Positions 51,025-60,853 of a stretch of DNA of 64,000 nt are shown piece by piece. Each line of letters begins with the position of its first letter. The stretch's first letter is position 1. This stretch comes from an uncultured Gammaproteobacteria bacterium (lineage in GTDB: Bacteria > Pseudomonadota > Gammaproteobacteria > UBA6429 > Thiohalophilaceae). The notes beneath the pieces were generated by a model. The model made no database searches. It was given only the letters and a program-made list of their open reading frames with translations, and was not told where the DNA came from. The position numbers and the translations under genes are program-made. The DNA lies in NCBI GenBank assembly GCA_937967995.1, contig CALBTB010000004.1, forward strand, positions 62,001 through 126,000, in the 5' to 3' direction.

Positions 51025-52806
51025 TCAATGGTTTTCGACATGGGTTTGCAGCCAGAGCTCCAGCAAGGCCAGGTGCCATAATTTACTGCCCTGCAAGCGT
51101 GTAAAGTGTTGATCCGGTTCAGAAAGTAACTTTTCGACATAGTCACGCTGGTACAGGCCACGTTGTACCGCACGTGAGTCGAGCAGAATATCCCGCATAA
51201 ATGCCAGAAAATCCCCGCGTACGTACTTGAGCGCCGGCATGGGAAAGTAACCCTTGGGACGGTCAATCACGGCATCGGGTAACAAGCCACGCGAAATCTG
51301 CTTCAGAACATGTTTACCGCCGGATCCAAGTTTCAGGTGCGGCGGCATGCGCGCCGCCAGTTCCACCAGCCGGTAATCCAGGAACGGTACCCGTGCCTCC
51401 AGGCCGAATGCCATGGTCATATTATCCACGCGCTTCACAGGGTCATCGACAATCAGTGTTGTAACATCCATGCGTAACACGCGGTCGATCATTTCATCGG
51501 CATCGGGTTCGTTGAGTAACGCATCGATTTTCTGTCGTGTATAGTCTTCGCCATGAAATTTTTCGTCAACGGTTTGCAAGTACTCATCGTGATCACGATC
51601 AAAATAGTATCGGGCAAAGCGATCGACATAACTCCCCTGTGTATCCTGCTGCATTTTCGGATACCAGAAATATCCGGCAAACACTTCATCCGCGCCCTGC
51701 CCGCTTTGTACGACTTTGACGTGTTTCGAAACCTGCTCGGACAACAGGTAAAACGCCACCGCATCCTGCCCGAACATGGGCTCGGCCATGGCCTGTACCG
51801 CTTCCGGCAGACGTTTTAATACCTGGTCGTTGGCAATATGAATCTTGTGGTGCTGTGTCTGGTAACGCGCGACCACCTGATCCGAAAATTCAAACTCACT
51901 GCCTTTTTCTTCCGGTTGATCCTCAAAGCCGATGGAAAATGTTAACAGGTCCTTTACGCCGGCTTCGGCGAGTAACGCCACCAGCAAACTGGAATCCAGA
52001 CCACCAGATAACAGCACACCGACAGGCACGTCGGCGACAAACAGCCGCTTCTTGACTGCTTCACGTAATTGATCATGAATAAGCGTTTCCCATTCTTCAT
52101 CGCTAGTTACCGAATGATCGCGCGTTGCATTCAGTCGCCAGTAACGACGTTGGCGCGTCTCGCCTATTTCCGTAATGGTCAGCGTGGTGCCGGGTTCCAG
52201 TTTCTGAATACCATTGAAAATCGTGTACGGTGCCGGAATCACGGCATGCAGGGTAAACTGGTGATGCAACCCCACTTTACTGATCGATGTATCGATATCA
52301 CCGCTTGCCAGTAACGACTGAATATTGGAAGCAAAACGAAAATAATTATCCGTGCGTGAAAAATAAAACGGCTTGATGCCCATACGATCGCGTGCTGCAA
52401 ATAGCTGCTTTTTGTTCTGGTCCCAGATAGCAAAGGCAAACATGCCATCCAGATGGGCCGGACAATCCTCGCCCCATTTATGATACGCCTTGAGAATCAC
52501 TTCCGTGTCGCCATGGCTCTGGAACGTATAACCCTCGGCGATAAACTGTTCGCGAAGTTGCGGATAATTATAAATCGCGCCATTAAACACGATGGTCAGA
52601 CCCAGTCTGGCGTCATGCATGGGCTGATTGGATTGCGGCGACAGATCGATAATGGCCAGACGCCGATGACCAAACTGTACCGGACCGGCCTGCCAGGTAT
52701 CCTCGAAATCCGGGCCACGCCGTGCCAGAGCCGGCAGCATCTTTTTGATGACCGATGGATCACCGGGTTGCTGGTTAAAGTTCAGTTCACCGCAAATACC
52801 GCACAT
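51025..52806 (-). CDS. Asparagine-synthetase-like glutamine amidotransferase, possibly N-acetylglutaminylglutamine amidotransferase
   Basis: This 593-residue protein has an N-terminal class II glutaminase domain (Cys2 nucleophile in MCGICGELNF; RRGPDFEDTW; VFNGAIYNY). The C-terminal synthetase domain has the pyrophosphatase loop GVLLSGGLDSSLLVALLAEA (about 265). The segment HHQFTLHAVIPAPYTIFNGI and overall length resemble the NAGGN (osmolyte dipeptide) amidotransferase subgroup more than AsnB proper. The synthetase/acetyltransferase partner usually found beside that enzyme is absent here, so the substrate remains open. Confidence 0.82.
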   Translation of the reverse strand: MCGICGELNFNQQPGDPSVIKKMLPALARRGPDFEDTWQAGPVQFGHRRLAIIDLSPQSNQPMHDARLGLTIVFNGAIYNYPQLREQFIAEGYTFQSHGDTEVILKAYHKWGEDCPAHLDGMFAFAIWDQNKKQLFAARDRMGIKPFYFSRTDNYFRFASNIQSLLASGDIDTSISKVGLHHQFTLHAVIPAPYTIFNGIQKLEPGTTLTITEIGETRQRRYWRLNATRDHSVTSDEEWETLIHDQLREAVKKRLFVADVPVGVLLSGGLDSSLLVALLAEAGVKDLLTFSIGFEDQPEEKGSEFEFSDQVVARYQTQHHKIHIANDQVLKRLPEAVQAMAEPMFGQDAVAFYLLSEQVSKHVKVVQSGQGADEVFAGYFWYPKMQQDTQGSYVDRFARYYFDRDHDEYLQTVDEKFHGEDYTRQKIDALLNEPDADEMIDRVLRMDVTTLIVDDPVKRVDNMTMAFGLEARVPFLDYRLVELAARMPPHLKLGSGGKHVLKQISRGLLPDAVIDRPKGYFPMPALKYVRGDFLAFMRDILLDSRAVQRGLYQRDYVEKLLSEPDQHFTRLQGSKLWHLALLELWLQTHVENH

Positions 52807-52861
52807 GTACTTCAGTCCTCCTGAAACATTTTTTTCAGGTTACAGTTGAAATGTTTGCAAG

Positions 52862-52963
52862 GAACAAAAGTATTGGTAGTCAAGGCACGCTGCAAGTACA
52901 TCCCTGTACGCTCGACAGCAGCATCCCTGCTGCTGACGTCCTTGACTACCAATACTTTTGTTC
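52862..52963. repeat. Nested palindromic element with 24-bp perfect outer stem
   Basis: The arms 52862-52885 and 52940-52963 are perfectly complementary over 24 bases (GAACAAAAGTATTGG... on the left). They enclose two hairpins with TCCC loops: GTACA-TCCC-TGTAC (52896-52909 region) and CAGCAGCA-TCCC-TGCTGCTG (about 52916-52935). It lies between hyuB and the amidotransferase gene, both on the minus strand. No terminal T run or protein is associated with it. Confidence 0.88.
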
Positions 52964-52980
52964 AACTTGTCAGCATCGGG

Positions 52981-54519
52981 TCACTCGACCTCACCCCAGC
53001 CACCGCCACCCGGTGTTTCAATTCTCAGTACATCTCCGGCCTGGACCTGTCTGGTGAATTTGGGTGCCAGTGACATCTGGTTTAGCTGGTTTATACCGGG
53101 TTGAGCCACGCTCCCACCTGCCAGCCCCCAGGGTGAATACATACGACGTTCCGTCAGTAAGGTCACCGTCGCCGCGTCGAGAAACTCAAATTCCCTTACC
53201 AACCCGTCACCACCGTGATGTTTACCGGTTCCACCGGATGCCTTTCTTATCGCATAACGACGAATGCGTAATGGATAATACGATTCCAGTACCTCAACCG
53301 GTGTATTTCGTGTATTGGTCATGTGTGTCTGCACAGCACTCATACCAGCCGTACGGGAACCGGCACCCATTCCACCGCCCATGGTTTCATAATAATCCCA
53401 GTGTTGCCCTCGCCACGTGCCACCCATGGCAAGATTATTCATACTGCCGTGACTGGCAGCAGGAATGTGATCCGGTAAGGCCTGCGCCAGCGCACCCATC
53501 ACCACGTCCACGATACGTGTACTGGTCTCCACGTTGCCCGCTGCCACCGCCGCGGGTCGACGTGCATTGAGTAAACAACCTTCCGGCACGTTCAGCTCAA
53601 TGGCACGAAAGGTGCCGGCACAGGCGGGTGTCTGTTCTGGCATTAAACATCGAAACACATAAAACACCGCCGCCGCGACAACAGAAACCGGGCAATTGAT
53701 GTTGCCGGCCGTCTGTGGTGCTGTACCGGTAAAATCCGCAATCACCTGGTGTTGTCGAATTGTCAGTTTAAGTGTTATTGGTAAACCGGTATTACCTAAA
53801 CCATCGTCATCCATCACATCACTAAATTGATAAACTCCATCCGGAATGTTAGTGATGACGCTGGCGGCAAGACGTTCGGCATACTCATTCAGTGCCAGCA
53901 GGCTTTGCCGGTATGCTTCATGACCAGCACGTTCGATTAAAACACCCAGACGGGACACACCGGTTTTGTTGGCACTGATCTGCGCGGAAAAATCTCCCTG
54001 ACTGGATTGCCTGTTACGAGTTTGATCCAGGATCTGTTGCATCAATGGCTGGTTGAGTTTACCGGCCCGTAGTAAATATTGTGGCGGCAGGATGATGCCC
54101 TCTTCATCGAGCTGACGGGAAATCGGCATCGAGCCCGGCGTGTGTCCGCCAATGTCAGCATGATGAGCCCGGTTGGCCACAAAACCGCACAACGCCGCAT
54201 CAACAAACACCGGGGCAATGAGCGTAACATCCGGCAAGTGCGTACCACCCAGATACGGGTCATTCACGACCACCATGTCACCGGGTTCCCAGCTAAGCCG
54301 GCTGACAATGTCTTGCATGGCGTAAGCCATACTGCCCAGATGCACCGGAATGTGGGCGGCCTGAGCACACAGCCCGCCCTGTGCATCAAACACCGCACAG
54401 GAAAAATCCAGCCGATCGCGAATGTTGGGCGAGAATGCTGCACGTTGCAGCACCGCGCCCATCTCGTCGCAAACTGCACTGATTCGGTTCGAGAAGAGGC
54501 TCAGTTCGACCGGATTCAC
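52981..54519 (-). CDS. hyuB: Hydantoinase B / oxoprolinase family protein
   Basis: This 512-residue protein has the HyuB layout: NPVELSLFSNRISAVCDEMG, DRLDFSCAVFDAQGGLCAQA, HIPVHLGSM, VVNDPYLGGTHLPDVTLIAP and NRAHHADIGGHTPGSM. The C-terminal end carries HGGDGLVREFEFLDAATVTL and TPGGGGWGEV. The family hydrolyses hydantoins or 5-oxoproline with ATP, normally together with HyuA. No hyuA is adjacent here, unlike the usual hyuAB pair. It is divergent from the PuuD-like gene. Confidence 0.9.
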   Translation of the reverse strand: MNPVELSLFSNRISAVCDEMGAVLQRAAFSPNIRDRLDFSCAVFDAQGGLCAQAAHIPVHLGSMAYAMQDIVSRLSWEPGDMVVVNDPYLGGTHLPDVTLIAPVFVDAALCGFVANRAHHADIGGHTPGSMPISRQLDEEGIILPPQYLLRAGKLNQPLMQQILDQTRNRQSSQGDFSAQISANKTGVSRLGVLIERAGHEAYRQSLLALNEYAERLAASVITNIPDGVYQFSDVMDDDGLGNTGLPITLKLTIRQHQVIADFTGTAPQTAGNINCPVSVVAAAVFYVFRCLMPEQTPACAGTFRAIELNVPEGCLLNARRPAAVAAGNVETSTRIVDVVMGALAQALPDHIPAASHGSMNNLAMGGTWRGQHWDYYETMGGGMGAGSRTAGMSAVQTHMTNTRNTPVEVLESYYPLRIRRYAIRKASGGTGKHHGGDGLVREFEFLDAATVTLLTERRMYSPWGLAGGSVAQPGINQLNQMSLAPKFTRQVQAGDVLRIETPGGGGWGEVE

Positions 54520-54676
54520 GCCTTTATCCTTATCAAGTTTGTGTGAAAAAAAACCATCATATCATGGAGTTAGTGTGTATAAACCGGGGGTGTCAGTATG
54601 CCAATACTGTAGTAGAATACTCAAAAATTTTTTTACACTAATAATCACCTAACCACAACGATAACGGGAGCAATCA

Positions 54677-55258
54677 ATGAACCCATTAAAATCAATCGCC
54701 GGAACAATTATTCTCGGTATTGTTATCGCCATCGCTATTACTTTCTGGCTGAGCACCGGTAGCGGTAACATGAACGAATGGACTATCTGGTTTCACGCCG
54801 TCGTGGGTGTCATCTGGATTGGTCTTTTATATTACTTCAACTTTGTCCAGGTGCCAGCCATGGGTAAAGCCAAGGCCGATGGAACAGCCGCAGGTATCAG
54901 CAAGCACGTCGCCCCGCTGGCACTGCTGTGGTTCCGTTGGGCAGCCTTACTGACCTGGCTTTCAGGTGCAGCGGCTCTGTACAAGTATGGCATTCTGGCT
55001 GACGCGTTCATGCTCAAACAAAATGCGATCGTCATCGGTGTCGGTGCCTGGTTGGGTACCATCATGCTGTTCAATGTCTGGGTACTGATCTGGCCGAACC
55101 AGAAAAAAGTCCTGGGCATGGTCGAAGCCACGGATGAACAAAAAGCCAAAGCCGGCTTTGTTGCCCTGATGGCTTCACGCACCAACACGGCACTTTCTAT
55201 CCCGATGCTGCTGTGCATGACCGCCAGCACCTTCCACAATGGTGGATTGCCGTTCTAA
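54677..55258 (+). CDS. PuuD-like (urate hydroxylase N-terminal domain) membrane protein
   Basis: This 193-residue membrane protein has four to five transmembrane segments. It matches the membrane domain of PuuD-type urate oxidases: WTIWFHAVVGVIWIGLLYYF, FVQVPAM, ALLWFRWAALLTWLSGAAAL and ASRTNTALSIPMLLCMTAS. Conserved His and Trp residues could bind heme. The C-terminal cytochrome c domain of full PuuD is absent, so urate oxidation is uncertain. It is followed by a strong terminator. Confidence 0.78.
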   Translation: MNPLKSIAGTIILGIVIAIAITFWLSTGSGNMNEWTIWFHAVVGVIWIGLLYYFNFVQVPAMGKAKADGTAAGISKHVAPLALLWFRWAALLTWLSGAAALYKYGILADAFMLKQNAIVIGVGAWLGTIMLFNVWVLIWPNQKKVLGMVEATDEQKAKAGFVALMASRTNTALSIPMLLCMTASTFHNGGLPF

Positions 55259-55281
55259 AAACGCCAGCTCGACGTATGTAG

Positions 55282-55311
55282 AACCCGGCCTCAGGGCCGG
55301 GTTTTTCTTTT
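55282..55311 (+). terminator. Rho-independent terminator
   Basis: AACCCGGCC and GGCCGGGTT pair around a short loop (TCAG), followed by TTTCTTTT. It terminates the PuuD-like gene. A second small hairpin AGGGC/GCCCT lies directly after it. Confidence 0.9.
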
Positions 55312-55408
55312 AGGGCATTTGCCCTGAACCGGACTGGGGTCTAGAATGTGGAGTTTAGTAACACGGGCGGCCATTGGCTGCTTTTTTATTTCAGGTATGT
55401 TTTAAATC

Positions 55409-56599
55409 ATGAGTCATTTGATGACAAATTACGCGCGTTTACCCGTTACCTTTAGCCATGGCAAAGGGGCCCTGATCTGGGATTCCAATGGTCGGGAATA
55501 TATCGATGCCCTGGGTGGCATCGCCGTGTGTGCACTGGGCCATGCCCACCCTGCCGTGCAGGACGCGATTTGTGACCAGGCCGGTAAACTGTTACATACC
55601 TCCAATATCTACCAGATCGATGTACAAAGTAAACTGGCCGACAAGCTGTGTCAGTTATCTAAAATGCAGAATGCGTTTTTCTGTAATTCCGGTGCCGAAG
55701 CGAATGAAGCCGCGATTAAACTGGCGCGACTTTACGGGCGCAGCAAGGAAATAGAAAAGCCGGACATCATTGTGATGGAAGGCAGTTTTCACGGCCGTAC
55801 GCTGGCCACCCTCACCGCAACCGGCAACCGTAAAATTCAGGCCGGGTTCGAACCGCTGGTCAAAGGATTCGTACGCGCCCCGTATGATGATATCGACGCT
55901 ATCAGGAACATCGGTAAAAATAACAAAAACGTGGTCGCCGTTATGGTGGAACCGATTACCGGTGAAGGTGGCATACGCATTCCGAACAGCGACTATTTAA
56001 AAAATTTACGCGCCGTGTGTGATGAACATGGCTGGTTACTCATTCTCGATGAAATACAGACCGGCATGGGACGAACCGGAGAATGGTTTGCCTACCAGCA
56101 TCATGCCATTCAACCGGATATTCTGACCCTGGCCAAGGCACTGGGTAATGGTGTACCGATTGGTTGCTGTCTGGCGAGTGGCACCGCCGCCGGATTGTTC
56201 AAACCCGGTCATCACGGTTCAACCTTTGGCGGTAACCTGCTGGCCTGTCGGGCTGCGCTTGCCGTCATCGAATCAATTGAAAAAGATAACCTGATCAAAC
56301 GCGCCACCGAACTGGGCGAATACATGCTTGACGGTTTCAACACCGCGCTGAAAAACGTACCACAAATAAAAGAGATTCGTGGCATAGGCTGCATGCTTGC
56401 TGTTGAGCTGGCGATTCCCTGCGGTGAACTGGTATCGACCTGTCTCGAACAGGGTGTGCTTATCAATGTAACGGCATCAAATGTCATCCGTCTGTTACCC
56501 CCCTATGTCATGACCAATAAACAGGCTGACAAAGTTATCGACATCGTCAGCCAGGCCGTTATCAAATTTGTCAGCGATAGCACATTACAAAGCGCATGA
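55409..56599 (+). CDS. argD: Acetylornithine aminotransferase
   Basis: This 396-residue PLP enzyme of arginine synthesis also often acts on succinyl-diaminopimelate. Class III aminotransferase features are YIDALGGIAVCALGHAHPAV, NSGAEANEAAIKLARL, EGSFHGRTLATLTATGN, LILDEIQTGMGRTGEWFAYQ and the PLP Lys in LTLAKALGNGVPIGC. The length fits ArgD (about 400). Its last 4 bases overlap the argF start, so argDF form an operon. Confidence 0.95.
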   Translation: MSHLMTNYARLPVTFSHGKGALIWDSNGREYIDALGGIAVCALGHAHPAVQDAICDQAGKLLHTSNIYQIDVQSKLADKLCQLSKMQNAFFCNSGAEANEAAIKLARLYGRSKEIEKPDIIVMEGSFHGRTLATLTATGNRKIQAGFEPLVKGFVRAPYDDIDAIRNIGKNNKNVVAVMVEPITGEGGIRIPNSDYLKNLRAVCDEHGWLLILDEIQTGMGRTGEWFAYQHHAIQPDILTLAKALGNGVPIGCCLASGTAAGLFKPGHHGSTFGGNLLACRAALAVIESIEKDNLIKRATELGEYMLDGFNTALKNVPQIKEIRGIGCMLAVELAIPCGELVSTCLEQGVLINVTASNVIRLLPPYVMTNKQADKVIDIVSQAVIKFVSDSTLQSA

Positions 56600-57498
56600 G
56601 CCTGCATTTTCTGACATTACGTGATCTGACATCGCAGCAATGCCGCGATTTGATCCAGCGCGCCATCGAACTCAAGTCACTGGTGAAATCCGACACGCCA
56701 CACAACCTGTTTCCAAACAAGGTCATGGGAATGATCTTTGACAAATCCTCGACCCGCACCCGCGTATCGTTTGAAACCGGCATGGTGCAGTTTGGTGGGC
56801 ATGCCATTTTTCTTTCGCCACGTGATACACAGCTAGGTCGTGGTGAACCGATCGAAGACAGCGCCCGTGTCCTGTCGCGCATGGTCAATATCATCATGAT
56901 TCGTACCTTTGCGCATGAAACCATTGAGCGATTTGCAGAATACTCCAGTGTGCCGGTGATCAATGCCCTGACCGACATGTACCATCCCTGTCAGTTACTG
57001 GCTGATGTGCAGACTTATTACGAACATCGTGGCGATATCAGGGGTAAAACTGTTGCCTGGATCGGTGATGGTAATAATATGTGTCACTCCTATATTAATG
57101 CTGCCGTGCAATATGACTTCACACTGAATATCGCCACACCGGCCGGGTTCGAACCGGATCAGGCCGTACTGAAAGCAGCCGGTGATCGGGTCAACCTGAC
57201 ACAGGATCCCAAAGCCGCCTGCGAAAACGCCGACGTCGTGACGACCGATGTCTGGGCCAGCATGGGCCAGGAACGGGAACAACAACAACGCGTTCAGGCC
57301 TTTGCCGACTTTCAGGTCAATGCCGAACTGATGTCGCTTGCCAATAAGGACGCGCTGTTTCTGCATTGCCTGCCCGCGCATCGCGGAGAGGAAGTCGCCG
57401 CCGAGGTCATCGACGGACCACAAAGTGTCGTCTGGGACCAGGCGGAAAATCGCCTGCATGCGCAAAAGGCCCTGATTGAATTACTACTGACCACCTGA
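56596..57498 (+). CDS. argF: Ornithine carbamoyltransferase
   Basis: This 300-residue cytoplasmic enzyme makes citrulline from ornithine and carbamoyl phosphate. The carbamoyl-phosphate motif SSTRTRVSFE is at about 51-60. HPCQLLADVQT and the ornithine-side HCLPAHRGEEV (about 261-271) are present. It uses citrulline-forming neighbours argD (overlapping) and argG (elsewhere in the window). Confidence 0.96.
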   Translation: MSLHFLTLRDLTSQQCRDLIQRAIELKSLVKSDTPHNLFPNKVMGMIFDKSSTRTRVSFETGMVQFGGHAIFLSPRDTQLGRGEPIEDSARVLSRMVNIIMIRTFAHETIERFAEYSSVPVINALTDMYHPCQLLADVQTYYEHRGDIRGKTVAWIGDGNNMCHSYINAAVQYDFTLNIATPAGFEPDQAVLKAAGDRVNLTQDPKAACENADVVTTDVWASMGQEREQQQRVQAFADFQVNAELMSLANKDALFLHCLPAHRGEEVAAEVIDGPQSVVWDQAENRLHAQKALIELLLTT

Positions 57499-57538
57499 GT
57501 CAGTCGCCAGTCGCCCCATGACATGCTATACCTTATTC

Positions 57539-58132
57539 ATGTCCCGACGTTTGCCGTACCTGCTGTTATCATTCTCCCTGTTATTCCCTGTTCCCTGGCT
57601 GGCCGCCGGTCCGCTGGAAGACGGCCACACTGCTTTCGATAACAAAGACTACAAAAAAGCCTACGAACTCTGGATGCCGCTGGCTGAAGAAGACAATCCC
57701 GACGCACAATACAACCTTGGCTTGCTGTACATGAAAGGCCTGGGCGTGGAAAAAAGTGATCGCCGTGCACTGGTCTGGTTCGTACGGGCTGGCAACAACG
57801 GACTGGCCGATGCGCAATACAATGCCGGTGTCATGTTTTATCTGGGCAGGGGTGTGTATCCGGATCACAAGTCTGCCGTGGAATGGTGGCAACGTGCTGC
57901 CGAACAGGAACATGCCAATGCACAAAACAACCTGGCCATTATGTACGCCTTTGGTTACGGCATCGGAAGCGATAAAGACAAGGCACTGGAATTGTGGGCC
58001 GCTGCCGCACGGCAGGGTCACCCGGATGCACTGGATTCACTCATCAATGCCTACAGTGGTAGAATTGCCGGATTTAAGGCTGATCCGCAGCAGGCACGAT
58101 ACTGGGAAGCGATCAGGCAGGCAAAAAAATAG
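57539..58132 (+). CDS. Sel1-repeat (TPR-like) exported protein
   Basis: This 197-residue protein is taken from the ATG giving MSRRLPYLLLSFSLLFPVPW; an ATG seven codons upstream is possible. A signal peptide (about 1-24) is followed by at least three Sel1 repeats: YNLGLLYMKGLGVEKSDRRA, YNAGVMFYLGRGVYPDHKSA and NNLAIMYAFGYGIGSDKDKA. Such repeats mediate protein-protein contacts. The periplasmic partner is unknown. It begins 40 bases after argF. Confidence 0.88.
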   Translation: MSRRLPYLLLSFSLLFPVPWLAAGPLEDGHTAFDNKDYKKAYELWMPLAEEDNPDAQYNLGLLYMKGLGVEKSDRRALVWFVRAGNNGLADAQYNAGVMFYLGRGVYPDHKSAVEWWQRAAEQEHANAQNNLAIMYAFGYGIGSDKDKALELWAAAARQGHPDALDSLINAYSGRIAGFKADPQQARYWEAIRQAKK

Positions 58133-58171
58133 TCGGTTTGTTATGATTCCGTGCTGATGTAAGGAATTTCT

Positions 58172-59221
58172 ATGCAACCTGTCCTGGACGTAAAACATAT
58201 CGAGTGCCGCTACCGCAACCACACCGCGGTGCACGACGTCAGCCTGCACATCAATGACGGTGACCTGCTCTGCCTGCTGGGCCCCAGTGGTTGTGGCAAG
58301 ACCACGGTATTACGGGCAATTGCCGGCTTTGAGCCCGTGGTACAGGGTGAGATTCGATTACGAGACGAGCTGGTCTCCTCAGCGCGATATACCAAACCCC
58401 CCGAGAAACGCCGTATCGGCATGGTGTTTCAGGACTATGCCCTGTTTCCGCACCTCAACGTGTTTGACAACGTGGCATTTGGATTACGCGACCTCAGTCG
58501 CGAGGACCGTAATAAACGCGTGCGGGAAGTACTGAATATTGTCGATCTGGGAGACTATGCCGAACGTTACACGCACGAATTATCCGGCGGACAACAGCAG
58601 CGCGTGGCACTGGCACGTGCCCTTGCCCCAAAACCGGATCTGATTTTAATGGATGAGCCCTTTTCAAATCTGGACGTGGAAATGCGTGAATATCTCAGCC
58701 AGGAAGTGCGGCGCATTCTCAAATCACAGGGTGCCACCGGTGTGCTGGTAACGCACGATCAACTGGAAGCCTTTGCGGTGGGTGATCAAATTGGCGTGAT
58801 GAATAACGGCGAGATCGTCCAACGCGACACGGCCTATAACCTGTACCATTCACCGGACAATTTTTTTGTTGCCGACTTTATCGGCCAGGGCGTATTTCTG
58901 GACGGCACCCTGCTGGCACCGGACAAGATTGAAACCGCCGTCGGTCTGGTCAGTGGCGATCGTGCCTATGACTGGCCGCGTGGCAGCAAGGTTAAATTAC
59001 TGTTACGGCCGGATGATATTGTGCCGGATGATGATGACGGTAACCTGATGGCGGAAATCCGGCACAAGGCGTTCAAAGGCGCGGAGATTCTTTATACTTT
59101 ACGGCTTGCTTCCGGAATAGATGTGCTGTCGTTATTTCCCAGCCATCACAATCACGAAATCGGCGAGCGCGTCTGCGTCAAACTCGCCGCGGATCATATG
59201 GTCGCATTCAAAGCCAACTAA
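58172..59221 (+). CDS. ABC transporter ATP-binding protein (FbpC/PotA type), orphan
   Basis: This 349-residue protein has Walker A LGPSGCGKTTVLRAIAG (about 31-47), a Q-loop in GMVFQDYALFPHL, the signature LSGGQQQRVALARAL (about 133-147), Walker B LILMDEPFSNLD and the H-loop THDQ. A C-terminal TOBE-like domain is at about 270-345. It resembles the iron/polyamine/sulfate importer ATPase group. No permease or binding protein is adjacent, so the substrate is unknown. It ends directly against the convergent phoU. Confidence 0.88.
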   Translation: MQPVLDVKHIECRYRNHTAVHDVSLHINDGDLLCLLGPSGCGKTTVLRAIAGFEPVVQGEIRLRDELVSSARYTKPPEKRRIGMVFQDYALFPHLNVFDNVAFGLRDLSREDRNKRVREVLNIVDLGDYAERYTHELSGGQQQRVALARALAPKPDLILMDEPFSNLDVEMREYLSQEVRRILKSQGATGVLVTHDQLEAFAVGDQIGVMNNGEIVQRDTAYNLYHSPDNFFVADFIGQGVFLDGTLLAPDKIETAVGLVSGDRAYDWPRGSKVKLLLRPDDIVPDDDDGNLMAEIRHKAFKGAEILYTLRLASGIDVLSLFPSHHNHEIGERVCVKLAADHMVAFKAN

Positions 59222-59959
59222 TCAGGACTGGTTGTTGTTATTGTGATCACGCGCATCCTTTTCGACCTGTTCGAAACTGATATGACGCACGTCCTTGCCT
59301 TTCACAAGATAGATCACATATTCACAGATATTTCTTGCCCGGTCACCGATACGTTCCAGCGCACGTGCTGACCACATAACACCGATCACACGAGGTATGG
59401 AGCGCGGATCTTCCATCATATACGTCATAAGCTGGCGCAGAATATTTTCATATTCCTGATCGACCTTCAGGTCCTTACGTCCAATCTGTGCCGCTGCTTC
59501 TGCATCCATACGGGCAAATGCATCCAGCGAGTCGTGCAACATGTGCCGCACCAGTTCACCCATATGGCCAATCCCGACCAGGGCTTTGGTGTCCTTGCTT
59601 TCACCTTCAGAAAATTTCAGGGCCATGCGGCCAATCCGTTCGGCTTCATCACCGATACGTTCAAGATCCGTAATCGTTTTGATAATGGCCATTAACAGGC
59701 GCAGATCACTGGCTGCCGGTTGTCGACGCGCAAGAATATGTGTGCATTCTTCATCAATTTCCACTTCCAGCCGGTTGATCTTGTAATCATTCGTCACAAC
59801 CACTTCTGCCAGCGTCGTATCCATGGTCGTCAACGCCTGGACCGCATCAACCAGTTGCTGTTCCACAATACCGCCCATCTGCAGGACGAGATTCCTGACA
59901 TCCTCCAGTTCCTGGTTAAACTGCTGTGATATGTGGTGACCGATATCCGCCTTTTCCAT
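59222..59959 (-). CDS. phoU: Phosphate-transport regulator PhoU
   Basis: This 245-residue protein is made of two three-helix PhoU repeats with metal-binding patterns ERIGDEAERIGRMAL and ERIGDRARNICEYVIYLV. PhoU links Pst transport to PhoR/PhoB signalling and restrains phosphate uptake. It is the last gene of the pstCAB-phoU cluster, 25 bases after pstB. Confidence 0.95.
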   Translation of the reverse strand: MEKADIGHHISQQFNQELEDVRNLVLQMGGIVEQQLVDAVQALTTMDTTLAEVVVTNDYKINRLEVEIDEECTHILARRQPAASDLRLLMAIIKTITDLERIGDEAERIGRMALKFSEGESKDTKALVGIGHMGELVRHMLHDSLDAFARMDAEAAAQIGRKDLKVDQEYENILRQLMTYMMEDPRSIPRVIGVMWSARALERIGDRARNICEYVIYLVKGKDVRHISFEQVEKDARDHNNNNQS

Positions 59960-59984
59960 CTTCGTTGCCCTTTTACGTTATGCC

Positions 59985-60830
<846 letters not shown>

Positions 60831-60853
60831 GGTATCACCGTTAATTGGCAAAT

